From an uncultured Sulfitobacter sp. (GTDB lineage: Bacteria > Pseudomonadota > Alphaproteobacteria > Rhodobacterales > Rhodobacteraceae): a stretch of 64,000 nt of DNA. The notes below the pieces were generated by a model. That model was given only the letters and a program-made list of their open reading frames with translations. It did not search any database and was not told where the DNA came from. The first letter of the stretch is position 1, and each line of letters starts with the position of its first letter. Made by a program: the position numbers and the translations under genes. This document shows, piece after piece, positions 1-7,544 of the stretch. Location of the stretch: NCBI RefSeq assembly GCF_947499945.1, contig NZ_CANMQD010000001.1:1302001-1366000 (forward strand), in the 5' to 3' direction.

Positions 1-1
1 T

Positions 2-124
2 AAGGCATTTCCTTATCTGCCCATCGGCTTCCTGATCGATGAGGACGCTCCAGATCATAAAGGCTATAAGGACCGCTGGTCCCGTGCAAGCGCAGATACT
101 TTCAGTCCGCCAGAATATGCCTAG
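2..124 (+). CDS. C-terminal end of an unrecognised protein (5' end outside window)
   Basis: The window opens inside a reading frame that runs without a stop to TAG at 122-124 and gives 40 residues of normal-looking composition, including LPIGFLIDEDAPDHKGYKDR and ending FSPPEYA. The start lies upstream of the window. It converges with the secreted protein on the other strand, and the two frames overlap by 23 bp. I do not recognise the family. The frame is short, so coding status is likely rather than certain. Confidence 0.5.
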   Translation, partial: KAFPYLPIGFLIDEDAPDHKGYKDRWSRASADTFSPPEYA

Positions 125-938
125 CACAGCCCAGCGCTTCAAAGGCAAGATCAAGACCTTTAGGCGGTGTTTTCACAATTCGCCCATCCTGAACACACCG
201 CGCAATTAGCGCACCAGGGGTTGGCATCTGTGAATCACGGGCGGCGCCTGTGATCCCTGTGCCATGAATCATAAATGTCTGGGAGGCGATGGGTTGGGAG
301 GCGTAACCTTGCCACCATATCAGATCAGCTGGTTTGCCAAAAATACCCTTGGACATGAACCGCACCCGCAACCCCTCCATTTCGGGTTGCCCGCTAAGGA
401 TCCAAACATCATTGCCATACCCCCCGACTGGAGGCTCGGCAGATATCAGAGTACTCCCTCCGATTTTGAGCATGTCAGGACTCACCATACCTGTCAGTTG
501 GGCAAAGCGACCCTCAATCCGCTTCAGATTGCTAGTGATCGCCTTTTCGCCACTCCATAATCCACTGATCGCAAAGGTCTGCCCAACCTTGATCTCCGTA
601 TCTGGCGGAATGTGGATTGGACTGCCCAAAATCGTGGCGGTGTTGCCCTGCACAGCACTTACGGGGCCAACAACAGGATAAACCTCAAGTATCCGCAAGG
701 CAGTCAGTCGCCTTTCGAGCAAAACAGCAGCAATGGCTAAGGTGTCGCCAACAGTAATCTCTTGCCCCGGACCTAAAACACTGATCACGGAAACGCCTGC
801 GGGCACATCAATTTCTTGGCCCGCAACAACCAGAGGCGTCGCACGGTCAACTGTGCCGAAAATACCCAAACGTATGGATTCCTCAGGCAAGGCGGCTGTT
901 GGCAAAAACACTAAGATAAATACAGCCCAAAGCCGCAT
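102..938 (-). CDS. Secreted or periplasmic protein of unknown function, beta-rich (DUF5666-like repeats)
   Basis: The protein has 278 residues. I chose the ATG at 938 because a GGGAG ribosome site lies 7-8 nt upstream and the product then opens with a signal peptide (MRLWAVFILVFLPTAALP). The frame stays open upstream to 986, but that adds 16 residues before the signal. The mature part is made of short beta-strand units of the form G-x-V ... IKVGQ-x-x-x-I-S-G ... I-x-S-N-L-K-R-I-E-G, which resembles the OB-like repeats of DUF5666 proteins. That match is by eye and weak. No catalytic motif is visible. It stands alone, converging with the partial gene at the window edge. Confidence 0.7.
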   Translation of the reverse strand: MRLWAVFILVFLPTAALPEESIRLGIFGTVDRATPLVVAGQEIDVPAGVSVISVLGPGQEITVGDTLAIAAVLLERRLTALRILEVYPVVGPVSAVQGNTATILGSPIHIPPDTEIKVGQTFAISGLWSGEKAITSNLKRIEGRFAQLTGMVSPDMLKIGGSTLISAEPPVGGYGNDVWILSGQPEMEGLRVRFMSKGIFGKPADLIWWQGYASQPIASQTFMIHGTGITGAARDSQMPTPGALIARCVQDGRIVKTPPKGLDLAFEALGCARHILAD

Positions 939-1046
939 AGAAGAACTCCCTAGCGCATCAATACTGCCAAACATAGCCATCCCCAACGCAAAACGCGCGA
1001 AGGTTTCCCCCCGCGCGTCTGATTCCGGAACAAATGCGAAGCTGCG

Positions 1047-2429
1047 TTAGGATGCAGTTTCGGCAACTGCCGCCGCAAGTGACGCTTCAAAGATCGCGAG
1101 ACCTTCATCGACAATCTCTTCTGACGCTGTCAGCGGCACCATCACGCGGATCGCATTACCGTGCATCCCACAGCTGAGCAGCAGAAGACCCCGCTCAAGC
1201 GCATGTGCGATGATTCGCTTGGTCAGCGCTGCGTCGGGTGTTGCAGAAGCGAAATCAGTCACAAACTCGACAGCGACCATCGCGCCAAGGCCACGAATGT
1301 CCCACATGCGGTAAGGTGCCGCGCGCGCACCGATCTCGGCAAAGCGTGCCTTGAGTTTGTCCCCCATCGCGATCGACTTGGCCAGCAAACCCTCATCCTC
1401 AATTGCAGTGATCGCAGCTAGGGCCGCTGCACATGCGACAGGATTACCACCGTATGTGCCTCCCAATCCGCCAGGGATCATCGCATCCATAACGTCAGCA
1501 CGGCCGATAACACCCGCCAGCGGATAACCACCCGCCATGGATTTCGCCACTGTGATCAGGTCAGGCACAACGCCGGAATGCTCAATCGCAAACCACTTGC
1601 CCGTGCGGCCAAATCCGGCCTGCACTTCGTCGGCAATCAACATGATACCGTGCTGATCACAGATTTCGCGCAGCGCTGTCATCATCTCGAACGGCACTGG
1701 AGTGTAACCACCTTCGCCCAAAACAGGCTCGATGATGATACAGGCGATACGCTCGGGCTGTGCATCGGTTAGGAACAGATTTTGCAGACCCGTCAGCGCG
1801 TCCTCAACTGTGATACCATCACGTGTATTCGGGAAAGGCGCACGGAAGATATCGGACGGGAATGGGCCGACGTCTTTTTTGTAGGGGCTAATTTTGCCAG
1901 TCATGCCGAGTGTCAGCAGGGTGCGACCATGGTATCCGCCAGTAAAGGCAATGACACCAGGGCGGCCTGTGGCGGCGCGGGCAATCTTGACGGCGTTCTC
2001 GACCGCTTCGGCACCTGTTGTGACCAGCAATGTCTTTTTGGGCGCATCACCGGGAGCCAACTCGTTCAGCTTTTCGGCAAGCTCGATGTAGGGCGCATAT
2101 GGCACCACCTGAAAGGAAGTGTGGGTGAACAAGTCTTCTTGGGCTTTTGCCGCGGCGATGACTCCGGGGTGACGGTGACCTGTGTTTAGAACACCAATAC
2201 CGCCAACAAAGTCGATAAAGCGCTTACCATCGACATCCCACAGCTCCGAATTCTCGGCGTAGGACGCATAGACAGGTGCCGCTGAAGCAACACCGCGGGG
2301 CACAGCAGCTTCGCGACGACGGATCAGATCTTCGTTTGTGTAAACTGTCGGTTCTGCCGCTTCGACGATCGCGATTTGGGGTTTTTTCTTTGCGGATTTG
2401 CGCGGCGTGCGCTTTGCAGTGTTGGCCAT
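1047..2429 (-). CDS. gabT: 4-aminobutyrate aminotransferase (class III, PLP-dependent)
   Basis: The 460-residue class III aminotransferase should transfer the amino group of 4-aminobutyrate to 2-oxoglutarate, giving succinate semialdehyde. Visible marks are the LLVTTGAEAVENAVKIAR cofactor-phosphate segment, the IADEVQAGFGRTG motif (PLP-binding Asp near 267) and the Schiff-base lysine in VAKSMAGGYPL (Lys near 296). The partner dehydrogenase gabD lies about 33 kb away. Typical GabT proteins begin near TNEDLIRRREAAVPRG. Here about 30 residues precede this, strongly basic at the start (MANTAKRTPRKSAKKKPQ). The ATG at 2429 has an AGGA site 7 nt upstream, so the extension looks translated. The gene is divergent from a Xre-cupin regulator that could control it. 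Other omega-amino acids are possible substrates. Confidence 0.9.
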   Translation of the reverse strand: MANTAKRTPRKSAKKKPQIAIVEAAEPTVYTNEDLIRRREAAVPRGVASAAPVYASYAENSELWDVDGKRFIDFVGGIGVLNTGHRHPGVIAAAKAQEDLFTHTSFQVVPYAPYIELAEKLNELAPGDAPKKTLLVTTGAEAVENAVKIARAATGRPGVIAFTGGYHGRTLLTLGMTGKISPYKKDVGPFPSDIFRAPFPNTRDGITVEDALTGLQNLFLTDAQPERIACIIIEPVLGEGGYTPVPFEMMTALREICDQHGIMLIADEVQAGFGRTGKWFAIEHSGVVPDLITVAKSMAGGYPLAGVIGRADVMDAMIPGGLGGTYGGNPVACAAALAAITAIEDEGLLAKSIAMGDKLKARFAEIGARAAPYRMWDIRGLGAMVAVEFVTDFASATPDAALTKRIIAHALERGLLLLSCGMHGNAIRVMVPLTASEEIVDEGLAIFEASLAAAVAETAS

Positions 2430-2624
2430 GATGCATTCCTGAAATAAGAGTTGAGACCAACGCGGCCTATCCCGCGTTTAAAAAACCTTTCTCTGTGTTT
2501 AATTTAATTGTCAATCTGGATAATCGGGACACTTGTGTTTTTCAGTGCCTAGTGATCAATTCGGCAAAACATCGCTGGCTCAAACTCCAAGCTGTGCGAA
2601 AAATATCAAAACAGGACTGGTTCT

Positions 2625-3176
2625 TTGGACATTGGGCAACGCCTTAAACAAATTCGAATCGCTCAAGGGCTTTCTCAGCGCGAGCTGGCAAGCAGGGCAG
2701 GACTAACAAATGGCACCATCTCCCTGATCGAAACGGACAAGACCTCGCCTTCTGTCGCTTCGTTGAAGAGTTTGCTTGATGCAATTCCCGTCTCCATGGC
2801 GGAATTTTTTGGTGCCCTTGAAGAGCAGAGCAGCCCAAAAGTATTTTATCGCGCTGATGAATTTACCCAAGTGGCACCGGCGGGTCCCGGCCAAGTATCC
2901 CTGCGTCAGCTGGGCAATGCGCGCGACCACAGCTTGCAAGTGCTCCACGAGACTTACCCACCAGGTGCAGATACTGGCCCTGAATTTCTAAGCCACGATG
3001 GCGAAGAAGCGGGTATAATTACCAAAGGCGAGATCGAGCTCACTGTGGGTGACGCAATCACTGTGTTGAAAGTTGGAGACGGCTACCTCTTCGCGAGTCG
3101 CCTGCCCCACCGCTTTCGCAACATTGCCACGACGCATTGTGAAATCGTAAGTGCGTTGACGCCCCCAGTTTTTTAG
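2625..3176 (+). CDS. Xre-family transcriptional regulator with C-terminal cupin
   Basis: The 183-residue cytoplasmic regulator has an N-terminal HTH_3 domain (residues about 5-60: RLKQIRIAQGLSQRELASRA followed by GTISLIE) and a C-terminal cupin domain (about 110-180, with GEIELTVGDA and PHRFRN). This is the PuuR/MlrA-like layout used to sense small amines or amino acids. The start is TTG at 2625 with an AGGA site about 9 nt upstream; no ATG fits the HTH start. It is divergent from gabT across 195 bp, the usual position for a local regulator, so control of gabT by an amine such as GABA or putrescine is a reasonable inference. Confidence 0.85.
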   Translation: MDIGQRLKQIRIAQGLSQRELASRAGLTNGTISLIETDKTSPSVASLKSLLDAIPVSMAEFFGALEEQSSPKVFYRADEFTQVAPAGPGQVSLRQLGNARDHSLQVLHETYPPGADTGPEFLSHDGEEAGIITKGEIELTVGDAITVLKVGDGYLFASRLPHRFRNIATTHCEIVSALTPPVF

Positions 3177-3185
3177 AGGGCGCCA

Positions 3186-3302
3186 TCACCTGCGGTTCTG
3201 AGGTTTCGCCCGACTTCCGGCACGTGCAGAAGTCATTGAAATAATGATCACGGCGACCATCGTAAGGATCACAACACCGCCGAAAAACATCTCTAACGTC
3301 AT
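3186..3302 (-). CDS. 38-residue single-span membrane peptide, probably EcfG-controlled
   Basis: A short ORF of 39 codons starts with ATG at 3300-3302 and ends with TGA at 3186-3188. A strong ribosome site (AAGGAG) lies 6 nt upstream. The product starts MTLEMFFGGVVILTMVAVII, which is one hydrophobic span of about 18 residues, and ends with a short basic tail (ARAGSRAKPQNRR). Upstream on the same strand is a near-consensus EcfG promoter (3336-3360). It sits directly downstream of the sensor kinase-ecfG-nepR operon. Small single-span peptides of this kind often tune membrane proteins, but no partner is shown here. The coding call rests on the ribosome site, hydrophobic pattern and promoter together. 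Confidence 0.65.
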   Translation of the reverse strand: MTLEMFFGGVVILTMVAVIIISMTSARAGSRAKPQNRR

Positions 3303-3335
3303 CTCCGGCTCCTTTGATTGGCTTCACACAAGCCC

Positions 3336-3360
3336 AACAAACATAGTCGTTAGAAGTTCC
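3336..3360 (-). promoter_or_regulatory. EcfG-type promoter upstream of the 38-residue peptide
   Basis: On the minus strand, GGAAC (3356-3360) is followed after 16 nt by TGTT (3336-3339). The consensus for EcfG sigma factors is GGAAC-N16/17-CGTT, so one of four -10 bases differs. The site lies 34 nt upstream of the ATG of the membrane peptide and within 2.6 kb of ecfG itself. Confidence 0.5.
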
Positions 3361-3403
3361 GATCTGACTTGAAAACAATACGCTCTACAGAGACAAGCGT
3401 TGC

Positions 3404-5125
3404 TCAATAGTCGTAGATGGCCTTGTCCGACTGCGGAACAGGAAAATCGAGTGACATAAGATACATGCCGTCTTCTTCGCTCACTTCAAGTGTCCCGTTT
3501 AATTGCCGTGAAAACGCGAGAATAAGACGGGACCCGAGGCCAGTTCCTTCTTCAGGCGGCGCTCCACCCGCTGTGTTCACAATACGAAGCTGGGCCCGCT
3601 CTGGTTCGATGAGCTTCAGACTCACTTCAATTTTGGAATTTTTCGCCTGACCTCGAGGCACATATTTTAGGGCATTGGTCACGGCCTCGGATGTCAGAAG
3701 CGACAAGGGTGCAGCATCGTCAGGCCCGATTAGAATACTGTCATAGTCCTCAATCACATCAATGCCCGCATTCGTCTCCATCCCGACTTCGAGACTGCGC
3801 GCGACAATCTCACGTAGCAGCGTACCTGCGTCCACTCGTGACATCTCGTTGTCTTGATACAGGCTCTTATGCACGGTCGCCAAACTAAGGATCCGGTCTT
3901 GGAGTCGTTGCAGAACGCGCTTGTTCGCCTCGGTCGGTGCTTGACGGATTTGCATGTTCATGATGGAGGAGATCAATTGCAGATTGTTTTTGACCCTGTG
4001 GTGCACTTCTTTGAGCAGCATATTCTTTTCGCGCAGACTGTCTTCCAGTCGCGCCTCATCTTGAAGAATAGACCGCGCCATACCAAGAAACGATTTTTCC
4101 ATCGCAACGATCTCGACAGGCACCTGCTCTCCCAGCGGCTTACGCGGCAAGGTACGATTGAGCGCGAAATGGCGCATCTGGCGGCCCAACTTGCTGATAT
4201 GAATGATTGCTAATCTATTAAGCGCCCAGAACGCGACAACCAAACTCGCGACCCACATTATAATGGGTAAAAGTGACGAGAGGCGGCTGGAAAAGTCAGT
4301 CTCTAAAAGGGCAGTATCGCTGGGCCAGACACTCATGGCAAAGACCGTGCCCTCCACCATAGGGATCACCGCATACACACGGTCGATCCCCTCGGCATTT
4401 CGGGCGGTAAATACCTGCCGCGTATTTCCGGTCAACTGTTTCAGCGGATATGCCTCGGGCAATTCAAGTTCAGCAAAACCTTGCTCTTGCTCGGACGTTA
4501 CAATCTCGCCCATATCGTTGAATGTAATCATCGAAAGTGGCGATCGAGTTGGATCTTCCATCTCTCTCGTTTCCAAAGCATCACGACTGATCGAAATGAA
4601 GAAAAAACCAATGGCTTCATCGTCCTCGAACAACGGAACAGTAACAACAACGACAGCCGCGCCAGAGACACGCCCCTGATCAACTGCGGTAACGGTACGA
4701 ACAGAGCGGGCCACAGCCTGCTTAAAAACAACTGATTCAGAAAGATCAAAGGACTGATGCGTAGAGGAACAATCCATCTTCCCGTTCACATCAATGAACC
4801 CAACCAAACGGTACTTGCTCACTTCTTCCTTGTAGCTTTTCAGGAAATCCGAACACTGACGCGGGTTGTCGCGCACAAGCTTTACAACAGATGTAAGCGC
4901 ACGGCTCGCGCCTAGTGCTTCTTGCAGTAAGGACCGCTCGGTCGCTGCCGCCTGTTCCGTCACCGCAATAAGCGATAACTCTGCGGTACGCTGGCTTTGG
5001 TCTGCAATTTGCTGAGTCTGAATAAATGCGATCAGGCCAATCGGCAGAAGGGCCAGCGACAAAAACAGAAGGACCCGAAAAGCCAGCCCCCCAAAGAGGC
5101 TATTGCGCAAAAAACCTGAAGTCAT
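3404..5125 (-). CDS. Membrane sensor histidine kinase (HisKA_2 type) of the general stress response
   Basis: The protein has 573 residues. There is a membrane span at about 12-35, an extracytoplasmic sensory region at about 36-283 (Cache-like by length and position), a second span at about 284-305, a HAMP-like linker, and a HisKA_2 dimerisation domain with EVHHRVKNNLQL at 373-384 (phospho-acceptor His 376). A HATPase domain follows with N-box SEAVTNALKY near 480-488 and a glycine motif GTGLGSRL. HisKA_2/HWE kinases of this type phosphorylate PhyR in alphaproteobacteria. The gene starts 3 bp after ecfG ends, so it is the last gene of a nepR-ecfG-kinase operon, and PhyR is the likely phosphoryl target. 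The signal is unknown. Confidence 0.9.
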   Translation of the reverse strand: MTSGFLRNSLFGGLAFRVLLFLSLALLPIGLIAFIQTQQIADQSQRTAELSLIAVTEQAAATERSLLQEALGASRALTSVVKLVRDNPRQCSDFLKSYKEEVSKYRLVGFIDVNGKMDCSSTHQSFDLSESVVFKQAVARSVRTVTAVDQGRVSGAAVVVVTVPLFEDDEAIGFFFISISRDALETREMEDPTRSPLSMITFNDMGEIVTSEQEQGFAELELPEAYPLKQLTGNTRQVFTARNAEGIDRVYAVIPMVEGTVFAMSVWPSDTALLETDFSSRLSSLLPIIMWVASLVVAFWALNRLAIIHISKLGRQMRHFALNRTLPRKPLGEQVPVEIVAMEKSFLGMARSILQDEARLEDSLREKNMLLKEVHHRVKNNLQLISSIMNMQIRQAPTEANKRVLQRLQDRILSLATVHKSLYQDNEMSRVDAGTLLREIVARSLEVGMETNAGIDVIEDYDSILIGPDDAAPLSLLTSEAVTNALKYVPRGQAKNSKIEVSLKLIEPERAQLRIVNTAGGAPPEEGTGLGSRLILAFSRQLNGTLEVSEEDGMYLMSLDFPVPQSDKAIYDY

Positions 5126-5128
5126 CGG

Positions 5129-5686
5129 TTAGAAACTTGCTACTTTAGATGCAGACAGGACAGACATCGTTGCATCGTCCGTCATCTCCATTGCTTCGTC
5201 TTCATTGAGGCCCATCAGGTCAGCGAGTTGAGCCCGGGCGCGGTTAACACGGCTCTTTACTGTGCCAACCGCCACACCGCACATCTCAGACGCTTCCTCA
5301 TAAGAAAATCCGGAAGCACCAATCAACAAAAGCGCCTCGCGTTGTTCGTCCGTGAGTTTGCCCAATGCTACACGAAAGTCATTCATCTGAAGATGTCCGT
5401 CGTGAGCCGGCTTTTCAGCAAGGCTTTCGGTAAACACACCATCAATATCAGCCACCTCTCGCCGCGCTTTGCGCCGTGAGGAGTAGTAGGTGTTGCGTAG
5501 AATAGTGAAGAGCCACGCGCGCATGTTGGTGCCCACATGAAACTTGTCCATGTTTGTCCATGCTTTGACTAGGGTATCCTGCACCATATCATCAGCAATC
5601 GCTCCGTTTCGCGTCAGAGATATTGCAAAGGCACGCATTGCAGGCAAGTGTTCAACCAATTCATCACGTGGATCAGAGCTACTCAC
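5129..5686 (-). CDS. ecfG: General stress response ECF sigma factor EcfG
   Basis: The 185-residue ECF sigma factor directs RNA polymerase to general stress promoters (GGAAC ... CGTT). The sigma-2 region covers about residues 10-75 (DDMVQDTLVKAW, NMRAWLFTILRNTYYSSRRK) and sigma-4 covers about 105-160 (LTDEQREALLLIGASGFSYEEASEM and VGTVKSRVNRAR). The start is GTG at 5686 and overlaps the nepR stop as GTGA, so the two are translationally coupled, as expected for a sigma factor and its anti-sigma factor. A poorly conserved tail of about 25 residues follows sigma-4. It is co-transcribed with the sensor kinase. Confidence 0.93.
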   Translation of the reverse strand: MSSSDPRDELVEHLPAMRAFAISLTRNGAIADDMVQDTLVKAWTNMDKFHVGTNMRAWLFTILRNTYYSSRRKARREVADIDGVFTESLAEKPAHDGHLQMNDFRVALGKLTDEQREALLLIGASGFSYEEASEMCGVAVGTVKSRVNRARAQLADLMGLNEDEAMEMTDDATMSVLSASKVASF

Positions 5687-5841
5687 TGCTCGGCGCCCTG
5701 CTCGGTATCTTGATGTTTTAGTTGTTCGAGCAAATTCTTGAACCGATCAGGAACGCCCTCATCCATTGCCTCTTCGTACACGCGGCGCAGATTTTCATCG
5801 ATAACTCTCTCGCGCGATGTATTTTTATCCTGATTTGCCAT
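5683..5841 (-). CDS. nepR: Anti-sigma factor NepR
   Basis: A 52-residue protein is encoded from ATG at 5839-5841 to TGA at 5683-5685. It carries the NepR signature: IDENLRRVYEEAMDEGVPDR then FKNLLEQLK. NepR binds and blocks EcfG; phosphorylated PhyR removes it by mimicking the sigma factor. The length and motif match the family. It is the first gene of the nepR-ecfG-kinase operon, and its stop overlaps the ecfG GTG start by 4 bp. The promoter is the minus-strand half of the palindromic EcfG site at 5881-5915, so the module should be autoregulated. Confidence 0.93.
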   Translation of the reverse strand: MANQDKNTSRERVIDENLRRVYEEAMDEGVPDRFKNLLEQLKHQDTEQGAEQ

Positions 5842-5880
5842 TTAATCCCGACCGAAACATGTAAAAAACCACATTGACTA

Positions 5881-5915
5881 CGGAACCAAACGCGCTCCGA
5901 CTGCGTTTGGTTCCG
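5881..5915. promoter_or_regulatory. Divergent, palindromic pair of EcfG promoters between nepR and phyR
   Basis: A 13-bp inverted repeat (5881-5893 CGGAACCAAACGC and 5903-5915 GCGTTTGGTTCCG) surrounds a 9-bp centre. Read on the plus strand it gives GGAAC (5882-5886), 17 nt, CGTT (5904-5907), towards phyR. Read on the minus strand it gives GGAAC (5910-5914), 17 nt, CGTT (5889-5892), towards nepR. The two promoters therefore share the same bases, each -35 overlapping the other's -10 side. Confidence 0.8.
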
Positions 5916-5945
5916 GAAAAGATAAGAAAAAAAGGATCAGCTCGG

Positions 5946-6755
5946 ATGAGTGATGCACCAACAGATCAAAGTGTAAGCGACCAATTGGGAAAATTCATCC
6001 CCTACCTTCGCCGATATGCACGCGCGCTAACAGGAAGCCAAGCCAGCGGCGACGCATTTGCGGCTGCCTCCTTAGAGGCTATTTTAGCGGATCGTTCTGT
6101 ATTGGACGGTACTGATGTTAAAACCGGGTTGTTCCGCGTTTTATACGGTATCTGGGCAAGTGCAGGTGCGCCTGTAGAAGAAGGCGAATCAGGTGCACGC
6201 GCCAAGGCCCAGAGGCACCTAGCAAAGCTCACCAATAACAGCCGCGAAGCGCTGCTTCTCTACACGATCGAGGGGTTTTCCTACGGGAGTATCGCCACAA
6301 TCATCGGCGTTGACGCGACAGAAGCCGAGGCACTGGTCGGGATTGCGCGTCAGGAAATGGCCGACAGTGTAACAGGTTCCGTTATGATTATTGAGGATGA
6401 AGCCATCATCGCAATGGATATTGAGAGCATCGTCGCGGACATGGGTCACCGCGTGACTGGTATTGCGCGTACCCGGGACGAAGCGGTTGCGCTGGGTCGC
6501 GCTGATAGCCCTGACCTCATCCTTGCTGATATCCAACTTGCCGATAATTCATCCGGTATTGACGCCGTCAATGATCTGCTCGCTGAGCTGGGCCAGCGGC
6601 CTGTAATTTTCATCACCGCCTTCCCCGAGCGTCTACTGACTGGCGACAAGCCAGAGCCCGCCTTTCTAATTTCCAAACCTTACACCGAGGATCAGGTCAT
6701 TTCAGCGGTCAGTCAGGCCATGTTCTTTTCCTCTACAGAAACCCTACACGCCTGA
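5946..6755 (+). CDS. phyR: PhyR, anti-anti-sigma response regulator of the general stress response
   Basis: The 269-residue protein has an EcfG-like sigma decoy domain (residues 10-140, including LTNNSREALLLYTIEGFSYG) and a C-terminal receiver domain (about 145-262). Receiver residues are visible: acidic cluster EDE at 150-152, phospho-acceptor Asp 195 (ILADIQ), Thr 224 (FITAFP) and Lys 244 (SKPY). When phosphorylated, PhyR binds NepR and frees EcfG. I chose ATG 5946 (MSDAPTDQ), which matches the family start and has an AAGGAT site upstream. The frame is open to 5874, but that region contains the promoter. It is divergent from nepR-ecfG and ends at a strong terminator. Confidence 0.94.
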   Translation: MSDAPTDQSVSDQLGKFIPYLRRYARALTGSQASGDAFAAASLEAILADRSVLDGTDVKTGLFRVLYGIWASAGAPVEEGESGARAKAQRHLAKLTNNSREALLLYTIEGFSYGSIATIIGVDATEAEALVGIARQEMADSVTGSVMIIEDEAIIAMDIESIVADMGHRVTGIARTRDEAVALGRADSPDLILADIQLADNSSGIDAVNDLLAELGQRPVIFITAFPERLLTGDKPEPAFLISKPYTEDQVISAVSQAMFFSSTETLHA

Positions 6756-6783
6756 AAAAATCACCGTAATTCTGCGAAAAAGG

Positions 6784-6813
6784 AGCCCTACCAGAAAGGT
6801 GGGGCTTTTTTTT
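6784..6813 (+). terminator. Rho-independent terminator after phyR
   Basis: A 9-bp stem (AGCCCTACC at 6784-6792, GGTGGGGCT at 6798-6806, one G-T wobble) closes a 5-nt loop, and eight T residues follow from 6806. It separates phyR from the next gene. Confidence 0.85.
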
Positions 6814-6815
6814 AT

Positions 6816-6841
6816 GGAACATCTTACGGGGGTCAGGGGTT
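6816..6841 (+). promoter_or_regulatory. EcfG-like promoter for the DUF883 and holin-like genes
   Basis: GGAAC at 6816-6820 is followed after 17 nt by GGTT at 6838-6841 (consensus CGTT, one mismatch). It lies just after the phyR terminator and about 38 nt before the ATG at 6880. The downstream genes belong to families often controlled by stress sigma factors, which supports the call. Confidence 0.5.
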
Positions 6842-6879
6842 TGCTTTGCAAGATTAACCAAAACCAAGGAGAGCACGAC

Positions 6880-7197
6880 ATGGCAAAGACCAGCGCAACC
6901 CTGAATATTGCAAACGCAAAAGAACTTTCAGTTGATGACCTCGCTGCACAAATTCAAACCTTGAAGGATGATCTGTCAATTCTGACGCAAACTCTTTCGG
7001 AATACGGCACGGCCAAAGCAGAGAATGCTGCACAGACAGCTCAAGCAAAAGCAGCCGAGCTGAAGGCCGCAGGTCAGGATAAAGTGGTCGAAGCACAGCT
7101 TCATGCTGAAGAATTCGTGCGCACACAGCCCGCGACATCTCTTGGCCTTGCAGCTGGCCTTGGATTTCTTGTTGGCATGATAGCGGCACGCCGCTGA
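6880..7197 (+). CDS. DUF883 (ElaB/YqjD-like) tail-anchored protein
   Basis: A 105-residue protein has an amphipathic, alanine-rich helical N-terminus (LAAQIQTLKDDLSILTQTLS) and one C-terminal membrane span (ATSLGLAAGLGFLVGMIAAR) ending in RR. This is the ElaB/YqjD/DUF883 layout, whose E. coli members are stress-induced inner-membrane proteins that associate with ribosomes. ATG 6880 has AAGGAGAG 7 nt upstream. The frame is open from 6799, but that part contains the terminator and promoter. It forms a two-gene unit with the next gene (1 nt gap). Confidence 0.85.
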   Translation: MAKTSATLNIANAKELSVDDLAAQIQTLKDDLSILTQTLSEYGTAKAENAAQTAQAKAAELKAAGQDKVVEAQLHAEEFVRTQPATSLGLAAGLGFLVGMIAARR

Positions 7198-7198
7198 G

Positions 7199-7537
7199 AT
7201 GATCAGCGCCATTGTAAATAAGGCCCGCGCCAAAGCCGAACATACAGCAGGCACAGCCGCGATAGGTCTAGGAGCCAGCCTTGCACTTGGTGTAGGGCTG
7301 GCTTTCTGGACTGGTGCGGGTTGGCTGTACCTCATTACCGTAACAACACCCCTCAACGCTGCAATGATACTTGGTGCGCTCTATACTGGCGCGGGGTGTA
7401 TTGGTTTTGCTGTGGTTGCGACCCGCCGACAGGCTCCGATAACTAAGGAACCAGTGGTGGAAACTTCTCCCACTTTCGATAATATTATGAGTGCGTTCAT
7501 GTCAGGTGTAACCGCTGGAGCCCGCACCCGCTCATAG
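7199..7537 (+). CDS. Small holin-like (phage holin superfamily type) membrane protein
   Basis: A 112-residue protein has two hydrophobic segments at about residues 20-52 and 56-82, preceded by a short basic helix (IVNKARAKAEH) and followed by a polar tail. In stress loci, proteins of this shape next to DUF883/YqjD are usually annotated as phage holin family or YqjE-like; their role is unknown. ATG 7199 follows the DUF883 stop by 1 nt, so the two are co-translated. No lysis function is implied. Confidence 0.7.
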   Translation: MISAIVNKARAKAEHTAGTAAIGLGASLALGVGLAFWTGAGWLYLITVTTPLNAAMILGALYTGAGCIGFAVVATRRQAPITKEPVVETSPTFDNIMSAFMSGVTAGARTRS

Positions 7538-7544
7538 CTTCAAA

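Noticed and set aside
5881..5915. The inverted repeat as a terminator
   Set aside because: It lies between divergent genes, has no T tract, and matches EcfG promoter elements at exact spacing on both strands.
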